Source: Bimastos eiseni (taxonomy: Eukaryota > Annelida > Clitellata > Crassiclitellata > Lumbricidae). Taken from it: 64,000 nucleotides of DNA. Below are positions 1 to 11,100 of the stretch, in pieces; the first letter of the stretch is position 1, and the number at the start of each line of letters is the position of its first letter. The position numbers and the translations under genes are program-made. The notes beneath the pieces were generated by a model. The model saw only the letters and a list, made by a program, of their open reading frames with translations. It did no database searches and was not told the DNA's origin. The DNA lies in assembly GCA_959347315.1 (NCBI GenBank), contig OY365809.1, positions 8,708,790 through 8,772,789 on the forward strand, given 5' to 3'.

Positions 1-189
1 AATCTCCAGGTCACCAGTGGATGAGAAGAAAGCCGAATGAATTGCACAGTCATCATTTACTCCAGCCGTCTGCACCTTCTGCTTCTCAGCTGAATATCTC
101 CCATCATCTTCATAAGTCACGAGACAGCCTTCAGCAGGAGCCAGTCTCCAGCCCCCAAAGCCTGTACATAGAGCCACAACCGTTGTCAT
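1..189 (-). CDS. Possible minus-strand exon running off the left edge, unrecognised
   Basis: Read on the minus strand from an ATG at 189-187, the frame stays open for 63 codons to the first base of the window. A plausible splice acceptor (TTGTTTCGTGGACAG) lies just upstream, after which the frame would begin with Ser-Asp before that Met, so this may be an internal exon. The translation is well mixed (starts MTTVVALCTGFGGWRL, contains AGVNDDCAIHSAFF) and not low complexity. I do not recognise the family. The rest of the gene would lie left of the window, and I found no convincing upstream partner exon between 240 and 3300. A chance open frame of this length cannot be excluded. Confidence 0.33.
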   Translation of the reverse strand, partial: MTTVVALCTGFGGWRLAPAEGCLVTYEDDGRYSAEKQKVQTAGVNDDCAIHSAFFSSTGDLEI

Positions 190-3100
190 ATCTGACTGTC
201 CACGAAACAAGGTCTACCAATTAATCAGAATCCTTCTGCGAAGCTCATCTTTTCCGAAAAACCACTCGTCAACCACACAAACGACCTCCATTAATCAGCG
301 TAAAATCCAACAGTGAAAGCTACCAGCAGTTAATTATCTCGTCCCATATACTAACTATTTCATCTTATCGGTAATGTATATATAATCATGGTCTAGTTCC
401 TTGTTGAACTAGACGAGTCAGTCTAACCAAACTAAAAGCATTCGCTGGTATGAGGTCACAGCCTAGGAAACTGTTTGAATCGCCCAACAAACAATGTATT
501 AGTCACGGGCCAAACCAGCAAGGCCTACCATTCTTGTTCCGTCACCTTACACGCAAGCATTCATATTGTACATACAACTATGGCTTTAAATCGCAAGCAC
601 ATAGATTTATTTAACTGTTTGGTTTATTCACTTATTCACCTGACGGATTGTTATTCTGCTTCTTGGATTGCATCAGAGTCTTTAAATTAAGAAGATACGT
701 CACAATCAGTAGCAAAAGTTATAATAACCTATAGACAGTAAACCATGCAATTACAATATTATACGTAATATGTTCAAATATGAAAAAGCAAGAGGTTTGG
801 ATGAATAAGATATCTCTTTGCTGGCCTTAGAGTCTGGCTACCCTGTGCTACAAGTCCACCACATTGATGGCTGGTCATGCAATAAGAGAGGCAAGCAAGC
901 TTTTGTAAAGACTCAAAGGTTTCAGACCAACCCATGAAGACACTGACATAAAAGTAGTCCAATGTCACAACCGTAGTCATTCGCCACTACAGAATATGAC
1001 TTCAACACAGCCGTAATGGATCAGAGAATTTAGGCTCAATAGTAGCAGGTACAAAGTAGTCCTGTTTGTTGCACCTCTCTTCCATCAGCAGAATCAGTAT
1101 GTTATCATGTTCAAAGTTGTTATTAGGAGATCCGTGCAAATCCTAACTTCTGCACCCCCTCTTGGGTTCATAGCAACATGCTGTTGGTCTGGATATGAAA
1201 CACCTGCAACAATAGATTGATTTGCACTGCTGACTGCCACATCAACACGACCTATCGCATCCTTCTTGACCCCAGGTCAGACACGCATGACAGGGAGAGC
1301 AGCACAATAGCCTGAACGCACTCACGACCAACTAAACCACTCGAGTTTGTCTAGCCGTCATCGTCATCGCAGTCGTGACCGAAAAGCATGACTTTGGTCC
1401 GTGATATCCCAGAACGGATTTAGAAAAGACTGGCTTTCATGGACACTATGATTTCTACAGATCCAAGTCCTTCAGTTCAGCATGAACTGGATTCGCAATT
1501 TGAAGACCAAAGGCTCGTGCATCACAGCTTGACTATTAAAGTGACACAAATTACACTACAATTTCATACAATGCATAGCGCATATGGGTACAAACTCCAC
1601 ATGCAGAGCTGAAATGCTCACATGCCATCCACTTGGTCATTGTCCAAATCAATAGACTGGTGACTTCCACGCAGCTATGCATTCTCATTGGATGTGGCAT
1701 AAAACAGCAAACATATACAAGTTCAAGGGACAAGGGGAAAAAGAATGATACAGAGGAGATAAAGGCATCAATATTTTACAGTCTTCACTTAACCAGTGCC
1801 TTGACAGACTCAATGGTTGACCTGACCTGATCTGACCTGATAAGACAGACAGCATAACCTGACATCAACACCACCAACTGACAAGTCTGGTAATCTGACA
1901 GCAGGAAAATGGACCACATTTCTTGGCTTATAATTTCTCTACCATCACAAACAGTGGGTAAAATATCTACGGCTGTAATTTTTCAATGTTTTATCAACTC
2001 CTTGGAAACAATGTAACCTGGCTCTAATGTTGATACAATTATAATGGAAGTGTCTAGTTGGCTTTAGAAAGATGTTCATTGAATGACGCATCCGTGAATA
2101 GAACGGAGCAGTATCTGCTTGGTAAGAGCACACAGTGCATTTGCCAAATATGCAACTTTTGGGGTTGATAAGTTCAACTCGTTAAGTGCACAGTTCAACA
2201 GATCGTTCGGAAACTAATGCTAGGCAGAGGACTACAACTGACATACCAAGCCTCTGAGTCATCTGAGTTATCGCCTCCCAGGGACAAATGCAATCATGCA
2301 TGCCCGAAAGCATCAGTGCACGTCTACCAAATGTAAAAAACCCAAAGAAGCCTAGCGGAAAAATTAAAAATTAATTATCTACGTGTTCTGTGCATATTTA
2401 CAACTCCACGCTATGGTCATTATGCTCAAAGCACAGTTACAATTACAATACACTGGCAGATAGCTGGAGGCCTCAACCCAGTACCAGTCTACAAGAGCAC
2501 AATTTCACTGTAGAAACACCATAAAATTATGTATAGAAGTAACTTGGAAAGCTCAGATATCACCACACCGCCCTAAGAGTAGAAGAGCCACACTCCATTA
2601 AGTAATGTGCGTGAATTGCTATATAAAAGTTCTGTATTTCCTGGGCTGTGGCCCGACCTTAGGTGGCCAGTCCTCTTCTCTGGTGCCTGATCCTTCTGCC
2701 AGTAATGTATGGAAGGCAAGCACTCACTTCATAGACGTTTTTAGGGGTACAGATCGTGCAGATTTTTAAAAATATCTTTCATCCAGGGGTCTCTAAATAC
2801 CAACTCCTTAACTGACCTTCCAGCATGCAAACCACGAAATGTCCACTGGTGTCCAAATTCTGCTAAAATTATTAGTAAAATACTGCCTGAGTACTCTATT
2901 CCAATATGAGCAGAAACATAACTACCTGATTATTGTATGACAAAATGGGTTATATGAGAGTTGACCCAATTCAAAGCTAGTTATGCAACCAGTCAACCAA
3001 TAAGGCCGTGATATTTAATCCCACCAATGCACACAACTATGCACTAATTTTATCCTAATTTCAACTATAGAAAGCATAATTTTTGATAAACTTTACATAT

Positions 3101-3311
3101 GTACAGCTTCTATATAACATCCTTTAAAGGCTGCTCAAATTTGCAGTATTATTATTTTTAGGCATTTAATAATGTCCACTATCAAATGACCAAGCATCAT
3201 TTGATGGAGCTGAGCAATTGTGACCCTGCTCAAGGTCTTCATGCAGTAACCAACTCACATGATGCTTAAACTCCAACTCAAAATGTTACAAGACGACCAT
3301 TCTAAACTCTA
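190..3311. other. Stretch without a recognisable gene
   Basis: AT-rich sequence with only short, compositionally ordinary frames of about 60-70 codons and no domain I recognise. Around 1820-1870 there is a short run of degenerate CTGACCTGA words. If the left-edge minus-strand exon is real, this would be its upstream intron or 5' flank. Confidence 0.5.
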
Positions 3312-3542
3312 AATGGTAGCTGGAACCAGGTTCTGGAACTTCCTCCCTGTGTCTGTTCGTTCCACTCTGTCTCTTCCTTTTTCAGTTGGCATACCCTCCT
3401 CCATAGGCTGTCTCTCTATCTTGTCGGACTGACCTCTTAGAATCGACCGGACTACAGTGTGAATTTGATGCACCGTCAATTGACACACTCAGCATTAGAC
3501 ACAGGTGTAATAAAAGTGCTGATTAATAATAATAAAAATAAA
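3312..3542 (+). mobile_element. Non-LTR retrotransposon 3' remnant
   Basis: A short translatable stretch near 3320-3390 reads GTRFWNFLPVSVRSTLSL. This matches the C-terminal signature G-x-x-x-WN-x-LP-x-x-x-R seen at the end of many LINE reverse transcriptase ORFs (CR1/L2/Jockey-like). It is followed by a non-coding tail ending in TAATAATAATAAAAATAAA at about 3520-3542, as expected for a LINE 3' end. Only the last part of the element is present (5' truncated), in plus orientation. The clade cannot be decided from this fragment. Confidence 0.5.
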
Positions 3543-3810
3543 TGGCTTGGAGTTCTCACATTGTAACATGTAGCATTGGAGTTTTATACTCTGGTAAGAA
3601 GACTGTTGTATGTCACAAAACAATTAACAGCACCATGATCTCTCCCACCTTCTGGTTTAACAACCAGATAAATACTCATGATTAAGACATATGAGCCGTG
3701 TATAATACTGCAGAAATCTGCTGAACATAGTCATTGTGATTTCGTCCTATGATTTATGGCCTGGCAGCAACCCTCTAGGCCAGGGTATGGGTGAAACCCT
3801 CTAGCTAGGC

Positions 3811-4118
3811 CAAGGGTGTCCAAGAGCCGGCCCGCAAGCCATTTCTGGTCCCCCGACCATATATTTCTGGCCAGCAGAGCCTTGCCTAAAAAGAGCACAA
3901 GGTCTAATTTGTCATATTCAAGGCTCTATGAATTTTCTGTGATGCTTGTAATTGATAATGCATACCAGAATCATGTTTTCAAAGCCTAATTCAACTGTTT
4001 GTATGACCCCTCTGAGATTCCTAACCAATTTTCCTTAAGTGCCTTCAGCACTCTTGCCTGCCACTTGCTGGAAAATACTGCTACTGGCCCTCCATTAAAA
4101 AAATGTTTGACAACCCTG
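3811..4118. mobile_element. hAT-like non-autonomous DNA transposon (MITE)
   Basis: The 308-bp segment begins CAAGGGTGTCCAA and ends with the inverted counterpart TTTGACAACCCTG, the C-A-G-G-G-TGTC-type terminus typical of hAT elements. Inside the left terminus lies the GGCCCGCAAGCC block common in such MITEs. The flanking 8-mers (agctaggc on the left at 3803-3810, ctttaggc on the right at 4119-4126) agree at 5 of 8 bases, consistent with a decayed 8-bp target site duplication. No coding capacity. Confidence 0.6.
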
Positions 4119-4796
4119 CTTTAGGCAGAGCCCTAACCTTGTAGACAGCTACCTGGGCCTGATACATGTCCATTGACAGACCTACCATGCAGTGCATGCA
4201 CCTCTCTACTCATCAAACTCAAAGTTTAAAAACTGTCTAAGCAGCCAACTTATAACAAACACAAATTATTTAACCGAAAATACAATAAAACTATAGAGAA
4301 ACCCAGAATTCTTTTTAATAACTGTTCTAATTCTATGCTACATAACACATTGCGATACATTCTTGTATATGTGCTAGAAACCTGTCATCATATGAACCCA
4401 CTGTCTTTGGAAGTTTGGGAACCACATCATGAACCATCTTTAATAAGGCTAATTTCTATAACAACGCCCTGGACCAAGTCGTATAGAATTCACAATATAT
4501 AGAAGAGAGTTGTAAAGATTCGCCTGTGTAATTCTGCTTATGAGAAATCAACAGAAGTGAACAGAATTTGTTTGGTCTTTCAGCATAAGACCCTAATGTA
4601 ACTACTTCAATCAATAAGTGCATCAGTAAGCACCTGGGCAAGCAAGTGATGGAGCTCATCAGTCAGTGAATAAGTGAGCGATTCAGTCAGTCAATAAATC
4701 AGTGAGTTAGTCAGTGAGAAGTCAAGGAAGAGAGTGACATAATGCACCAATAAGTGAATCAGAAAACAAACCAGCAGCAAGCAAAGACAGCATATA
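4119..4796. other. Stretch without a recognisable gene
   Basis: No convincing exon. From about 4660 to 4740 there are degenerate short repeats built on TCAGTCAG/AGTGAGT words. Confidence 0.4.
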
Positions 4797-5036
4797 AATG
4801 GTTTGTATAGACAATAATAAAAGAGCCAACCAAGTGATGTGAGAGGAAAATGAGGATCTGCACCATGAGCGTCGGCTTCATTCGTCTGCCCGTTGCCAGT
4901 CTTTCAAGCTTGTCCAACAACATCCCCAAGCACCCCAAATCCTCTGTAATGGTCTCCAACCAATTCTTCCATAGTCTTCCCATTTTCCTCTCACATCACT
5001 TGGTTGGCTCTTCTGTTATTGTCCATACAAACCATT
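4797..5036. repeat. Long inverted repeat, 56-bp arms
   Basis: The left arm 4797-4852 and right arm 4981-5036 are reverse complements at 53 of 56 positions and are separated by a 128-base spacer. A transcript would fold into a near-perfect 56-bp stem. The arms begin AATGGTTTGTAT and end GAGAGGAAAATG. The repeat makes open frames on both strands encode the same short peptide (FLSHHLVGS), a by-product of the symmetry and not evidence of coding. It could be a MITE relic or a hairpin RNA locus; no target duplication was recognised. Confidence 0.75.
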
Positions 5037-5779
5037 TGTTCCATCCATTTAAAACCATTAAAAACTTCTCTTTCTGTTCTCTGTTTCCTCTTCACCATTC
5101 GCTCTCTTGTGATTTCATCTGGCATTTCATGACACTATGAAACACGCAGAATTCTCCTCAACTACAGGTCTATTAGTTAAGAATTGAGCTGCTTGGGACG
5201 TTTACTGTTTACACCAAACTACAATTGCCCAAGGGAACCGGGAATTATTTCAAACATCAAATCCAACTCTGTGGAAAAGCGGATGTTTCAGTCAAAAGTT
5301 AAACTAAATACACAAAGATATCGGTAAGATTTTAAACTAATCAGGAGTTAAGCTATTCTCATTTGTTTAACTATATTGCAAACAGAAGTATGCCAGATGA
5401 CAACAACAACAGAATGTTTTATTTATGATGGCAATTGGAAGTAAATTTAAATCAGGAATATGAATTACAAAATTCTAACGTAGAAATAGGAAATAAGCTG
5501 ATTGTCATTGGCATAGGATAGAAAGGCATCACAGGTTCAAAGATAATACAGGCAGCAATCAATTTTCGTTTATTAAAATGAGCTGACAAGTACCCACCAT
5601 TTAAAATATCACATATCCTTGTGGATGGTCAAATAAAGCAATGTTTAGATAAAATAAAAACTAAGGTAGAGAGCTGCTTCACTTAAAGGAAAGTGACCCC
5701 ACATATTCGTCATACATACAAAGCCGCTGTTGAGTACTAATGGTAATCCTTCATTTTAGATGCTAAAATTATTTAGAAA
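5037..5779. other. Stretch without a recognisable gene
   Basis: AT-rich intergenic sequence; no splice-bounded frame or RNA gene seen. Confidence 0.4.
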
Positions 5780-6160
5780 ATTTTTTTTTCTCATCAATAC
5801 GCTTTCATTAAAACGGCATTCTTTTAATCAATCCTGCTTAAATTTAAACAGGTTTTTTATTAATACAGCTTCTATTAAATATGATTCTCTTCATCAACCC
5901 AGTTTCTATTTAAATATGATTATTTTCATCAATCCCGCTTCCATTTAAACAGATTTTTTCATCAATACAGCTTACAACATATACAAATATGACTCTTTTA
6001 ATCAACCCAGCTTCTATTTAAGTATTATTATTTTCATCAATTCCGATTCCAAAAGCATATTTTTCTCATCAATACAGCTTCTATTTAAGTATGATTTTTC
6101 GCCCGTACAGCTCCCACTTAAATATAGGCAAATTGGTTTCATCAATCATGCTTCTACTTT
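5780..6160. repeat. Decayed minisatellite, about 34-40-bp period
   Basis: Roughly ten diverged copies of a unit resembling TCATCAATACAGCTTCTATTT followed by AAATATGATT occur in tandem. Copies differ by several substitutions and small indels, so the array is old. Confidence 0.7.
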
Positions 6161-6379
6161 TCTAAACCTTCTAGCCATTTAAACATTTCTAGTGACAGTT
6201 AACATTGTACAAAAGTCAGGATACAGTAGAACAATAGAAAATAATTTGAGCACCTAAAATGCAGGATTACCAACAACTTATTAACTGTTTCAGCAATCAG
6301 CAGCCATGCAAGGCGTCCACCACATCCTACGTCATTATTAACAATCGCAGGGTAGAGAATGGAGGATTAGTCAACTTTA

Positions 6380-6450
6380 TGGGTAACGGGAATCGAACTC
6401 GCTTCCTCTGCTCTGCATGGAGCATGTTATCCATTACTCTTCCGCTCCCA
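6380..6450 (-). pseudogene. tRNA-like relic, probably SINE or tRNA pseudogene
   Basis: On the minus strand there is an A-box-like TAATGGATAAC, a hairpin TGCTC-CATGCA-GAGCA where the anticodon arm should be, and a B-box-like AGTTCGATTCCCG. Spacing is roughly that of a tRNA and the D-arm resembles tRNA-Arg. However, the anticodon loop has 6 rather than 7 bases, and the acceptor and T stems pair poorly. It is therefore more likely a tRNA-derived repeat than a functional gene. Confidence 0.4.
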
Positions 6451-6543
6451 ACATCCTAGGGAATTGAATCCGAAAAGTAAAAGACAAACTATATTATAAT
6501 GGACCATATCTTTCATAGCTACCAACAATCTGCTTCAAACACT

Positions 6544-6605
6544 AACCTTATATTTAGCAAAGATAGCAAATTCAACCTTATATTTAGCAAAGGTAGCAAA
6601 TTCAA
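6544..6605. repeat. Short tandem duplication, about 28 bp
   Basis: Two adjacent near-identical copies containing CCTTATATTTAGCAAAG and TAGCAAATTCAA, differing at about one base. Confidence 0.7.
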
Positions 6606-7700
6606 AATAAAAACTCATCGTCATCTCATAATTCGAGTTTTAAAGATCGCTTCCTCGCAAATTATCGTTTGTTTACACCTTATCATAACCATAAATGCTC
6701 ACATCGCACTCTCTAATACTTATATAGAGCGAGTTGTTGTGAACCATCTCGACCACAATGTTATAATTGGGACTGTTGCTTCTCTGCAACCGACGTTATT
6801 GGTATTTTTATATACAATCCGAGCAAGATTTAGTTCAGGGACGATATGGTCTGAAGTTATGATATAATTACGGAAGTCTCACGTTCAAAGGCGAACGCGA
6901 TCATAAACTGGAAGCAACCCTCAGACGTTTGAAAAAAGCCTTCACATTACGACCCCGAGCCCATGATCAAGTCTTTTCTATTGTAATCTATATGCAATTT
7001 TTGATTTAACATGTTCATGTATTATCCGTATACTGAAATACGATTTGTAATTGGCTAACAAAAGAACGTTTTATTGTATAAAAAAGGTAGAGCAACATGA
7101 GACCATAACATTGCTATTGACGACACTTTCTGAATATTGCTCTTTCGTAAAAAAATTAATGAGGCAACATTTCAAAGTGTTGAAAGAAAAAACGTGAAGA
7201 TTAACAAGCTCGTGCAGAGTCGTGATGTTATGCCTGTTATTGTGGTACTTGTCATAGTTAATTTGAAAGCATTGCGCTATAATAATGATTCTTATCAGCT
7301 GCTAGCCTACTACTAACTAATCGCGGTATTTGCGTGCATTTGGCGTGCAATAATCTTGCATGAAATTGACCTCAAATATTTATTTGAAACAGATTTTTAG
7401 CGGCTGTTTATTCAGTAATTATTGTACATGATTGTCTACAGACTATGACTTTTGCAGAAAGTTTTACAGCTTGAGTTATCTTTCAAGTTCTTTTTACTGT
7501 TTCGGGCGATCATTTCAAGGGGTAGGCCTTCAGAAGTATAAAAAGAATAAGTTCTATCACTGCATCTGGCTCGATCACGTGAACTGGTTACGTAACGAAT
7601 TACATTCGTTGGTATTTGTGTAATAGTTTGGTGAAGTCAAGGTTTTCGTCTTAAGCTTGAGATCATTCTAGTTGAAGTTGTGTCGTGTTGAAATATCGCA
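6606..7700. other. Intergenic stretch upstream of the TMCO4 gene
   Basis: No coding exon recognised. GC content rises slightly towards 7690, where the putative promoter begins. Confidence 0.4.
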
Positions 7701-7704
7701 CTCA

Positions 7705-7801
7705 TAGGCGCGGAAGTTTCTAAAGCGCTGCGTAAAACTGCAGGGTGCCAGCTTATTAACGAGTGATGTGTCTTGTCGTAGAGCCTAGAGGTTGTCCAAA
7801 G
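7705..7801 (+). promoter_or_regulatory. Putative promoter/5'UTR start of the TMCO4 gene
   Basis: A locally GC-richer stretch contains GGCGCGGAAGTTTC at 7707-7720, an ETS-type CGGAAGT motif often found near TATA-less animal promoters. It lies about 450 bp upstream of the initiator ATG at 8169. There is no direct proof of a transcription start. Confidence 0.3.
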
Positions 7802-7924
7802 ATGCCAAGTGATGACGAAATTCCGTTTACTGTAACATGGAGAGAAAACCGTATTAATGAGGCACCATCAATTGTTCTATTAATTCTGATCAACTGGGGG
7901 TTAAAGGGAGCCTACATATGTTGA
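7802..7924 (+). other. Short upstream ORF before the TMCO4 start
   Basis: A 40-codon frame from ATG 7802 (MPSDDEIPFTVTWRENR...) to TGA 7922-7924 precedes the main ORF on the same strand. If the 5'UTR is unspliced, this would be a uORF that could lower translation of the main frame. It could also be a small coding exon, since a weak donor-like GGGGTTAAAG lies inside it. No domain recognised. Confidence 0.25.
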
Positions 7925-8168
7925 AGGGAATATGAGAAACTGGATGTGATTTGTATTATCAGAGTAAAAGGAAGAGAACAGACAAGGGATACAGAGTTTC
8001 AGTGGTTGCTTTTGGGTGTGTAATCATATTTGATAATTACTACATTTTATGGCATTTTAAAGACTGTAATGAAAAATTATATCAATATTGCTTCTGGTCA
8101 AAAGTTTCATTTAAGAAATTTATTTTTATGTTTAGCCTACAGTGACAATTTTACATTTGCCATAAAGA

Positions 8169-11100
8169 ATGGATGGAAATTCTTTGTCTACATTGGAACC
8201 TGACAACTTAAATGATGACAGCAGCAATTTTCGTCTGTTAAACGTAGTGAGAATCAGGCGGGCATATCCCAAAGAGAATTCAGATGATGTAATTTCAGTT
8301 TCACCAGAAGACTGGAAAGGTGATGCGGATGTTATTGACGTTGATGTTAGTGTTCCTTCAGATGAAGGTTTTCCAAGTGAAGTGGCATCGGAACAAGAAT
8401 TTGTGAGAATTGTCCGCCGAAAAAGTTACTCGGAGGCAATGCAGGTCAATAATGCGAGTCAGGATTGTGATGCAAATGAGGCACGAGTAAAGATAATTAC
8501 TCAGAGACAACCAGACAAACCTGTGGAGAATTTTAACAACAATTTAAGCAGTCCAAGAAATACTGAGAGTATACATGAGGATAAAGGCAGTGGAAATGCA
8601 AATGTTCTATTGAATGATAACTATGATGGGAACAGCGTAAATCCTTTGAAGACTACAGTAAATAAAGTGAAGAGGGCCAGGACTATAGAGGTTTCATCAA
8701 ATGATGACAGTGAAACAGTGTCTCTGTTAGCCAACAAAGCAAGAAGCTTTTCACTGAGTAACACTTTAGAAGATGACAGATTTAATCACAACGATGGAGA
8801 CAGCAAGTGTAATGACACCGTTGAAGCATTTCATGACTGTCGCAATGCTGAAGCCAAAACATCTGCAAGAGACGAAGCAAGCGATGCTAAAGAAGATGCT
8901 TTGGACTTTGTTTCTGACCATTTTGCTGAGGATTCTGACAATGAGAAGAAGGAAGAACCAGAAGCACTAGTTTTGATGTCCGAGCTTTCGGACGTGGGAC
9001 GTTATTCTTATGCATGCCTTGTGGCGCATTCCCTGCACACTTTATTTGACTATTCATCTTCAAACAGGTTAGACTTTTCCTAAGGAACTCATCATTATAA
9101 GATTTTCAAAGAGGTCAGTCGTAAAGACGTTACTTATTAAATATTTGCCATTATGCGTTTAAAAAGTAATGATGATGAGGATGTTCTGACAGACATAGAT
9201 GTGAACAGAGTCCATGCCTAGAAAGCATTCCTTGTTAGATTACATCAACCTTTCATTCAGTCATACTCCATCTGTTAGTTTGTCCACTTGACCTTGTTGC
9301 ACAATTTCTGAATTAGCAGACGTTGCATATAGCTGGAAATGTACATGCAAGACTTTGTGTATGCCAAAAATAAAATTCAAGGTTTTGAAGTAATATCAGT
9401 ACTCTGCCTGCCATTGGGGTTGTTAATACCTTTTTTTGGTCAAACCAGTTACCAAATTTAAAAAAACTGGTTTTAAGACGGTTACCAGTTTTGATTGGGT
9501 TTCTTAGAAAAATATTGTAAATTGTACTATAACACAACTCTGCGCGTCCATTTCATGTATTACGTATCGCAATGCATCATCAACACTCGATACCGAAGAG
9601 TTTAAGTGGTGCTTTAAAGTCAGGTATTTCATCTAAGTGATGCTTGGGTTACCCTTCCCCTAGCTCAAGTTCCCACGTTAGGCTTATCTCGACAAAAGGG
9701 CCGTTTATTAGCAATCGGCAGCTGTTAATTACCCTGTTGGAAGACGTGGACGAATATATTTCACTTAGCCGCTTCTGTACGTTTGAAGTTGACCGACTTA
9801 TTTGAGCATCTTCCTATGGGAATTAATCCGGATAGGTGAGATAAATAATAAGGTGAGAAAAATAAAAAATTGAATACCGATTTGCAAATGACATAAACCG
9901 GTTACCGTTTTCTAAACCGAAAATCGCAATTCCGGTTTTCGTTTGACATCTCTACCTGCCATAAAGTTGATGGTAGCTTTACTGTATTGTATCATAACTG
10001 AGAATTTATATAGCGCTTCTTACAGTACAAGCTATTCAGAAGTGCTCTCAGCCTGACATGTCCGATGAAATAATGAAAGTCTTCACGCAACGACGAGAGA
10101 AGGGTGAGACCCTATTAAAAACGTTCTGTAGTTTTTGCTCATATGGTAAAGGTCATTACTTCATATTTTACAAGAGAAGATAGCGCTTAGCTTGCCATTG
10201 ATACTTTTCATCTGCACATGAAGTGACAGACATTTTGTCATTTTCAGGAAATTCCAGGATAACTGCATAAAACAGATTCTTCGACGATTGGGTCAAGATA
10301 AAAAGGTACATTGCTAAATTTTGCAACCTTATGTGATTAATTGTCAATGTTGGGCTGTAATATTCAAACCAATTTTAGATACATCTCTCAGTGAATGTCC
10401 AGAAGAAAACCATCAATGTGGAGTTTGTGTTGGTGGTTGCTGTAAATGGACCATGTGAAGTTATGATTGGTAATGCCCAAGTACTCTATGCTGTTTATTC
10501 CCTTTTAATACTAGGGAGTATGTACAGAGTCTTGGGGTTTTTTCATAAGCAAATTTGGGTGATATCGTTCATGCACATTGCATTCCCTAACTGTTATGCT
10601 TTTGACTTGGCTTGGAGTATAAATGTGTTTGTGCCTTTTAGATGCAGCAGACAATGATGATGGTGGTGCGTGGTGACATATCGCTTGGGGAATCGGACCC
10701 TTTGGTTGATTCCTTGAAAAGCCAGTTTGCAAACCCCAAGGCGGGTGCGCTGTTAATAATTGCGGATTTGTTGGAAATGAGCTTGAGAGAAGGTAAATGT
10801 TATGCTCATTTTTAATTAATGTCATTTAATTTTAAAAGTCATTAATTTAGAGTGAGTTATCTGGTTTATTGCGGAATCTTCGTAGTTTAAATACAGTAAA
10901 TTACTTTCAATGCAATTCTAAGTATCCTATTTTTCATTAGCTAATTTTAACTTAACTTAATGCATCGAAATCTTTATGAAGTGCCGTTTTGATTAATGTT
11001 CAACAAGATTGTGTCTTGTTTAATTATAATAAATTATCTTACTCTTATAATATTTTCTGTTTCAGTTAGATTATATTATTCTGAATACCTTTCGGTTGTA

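Noticed and set aside
6380..6450. Functional tRNA gene
   Set aside because: Poor acceptor and T stems and a 6-base anticodon loop; kept only as a tRNA-like relic.
8163..8169. Earlier start for TMCO4
   Set aside because: An in-frame TAA at 8163-8165 precedes the ATG at 8169.
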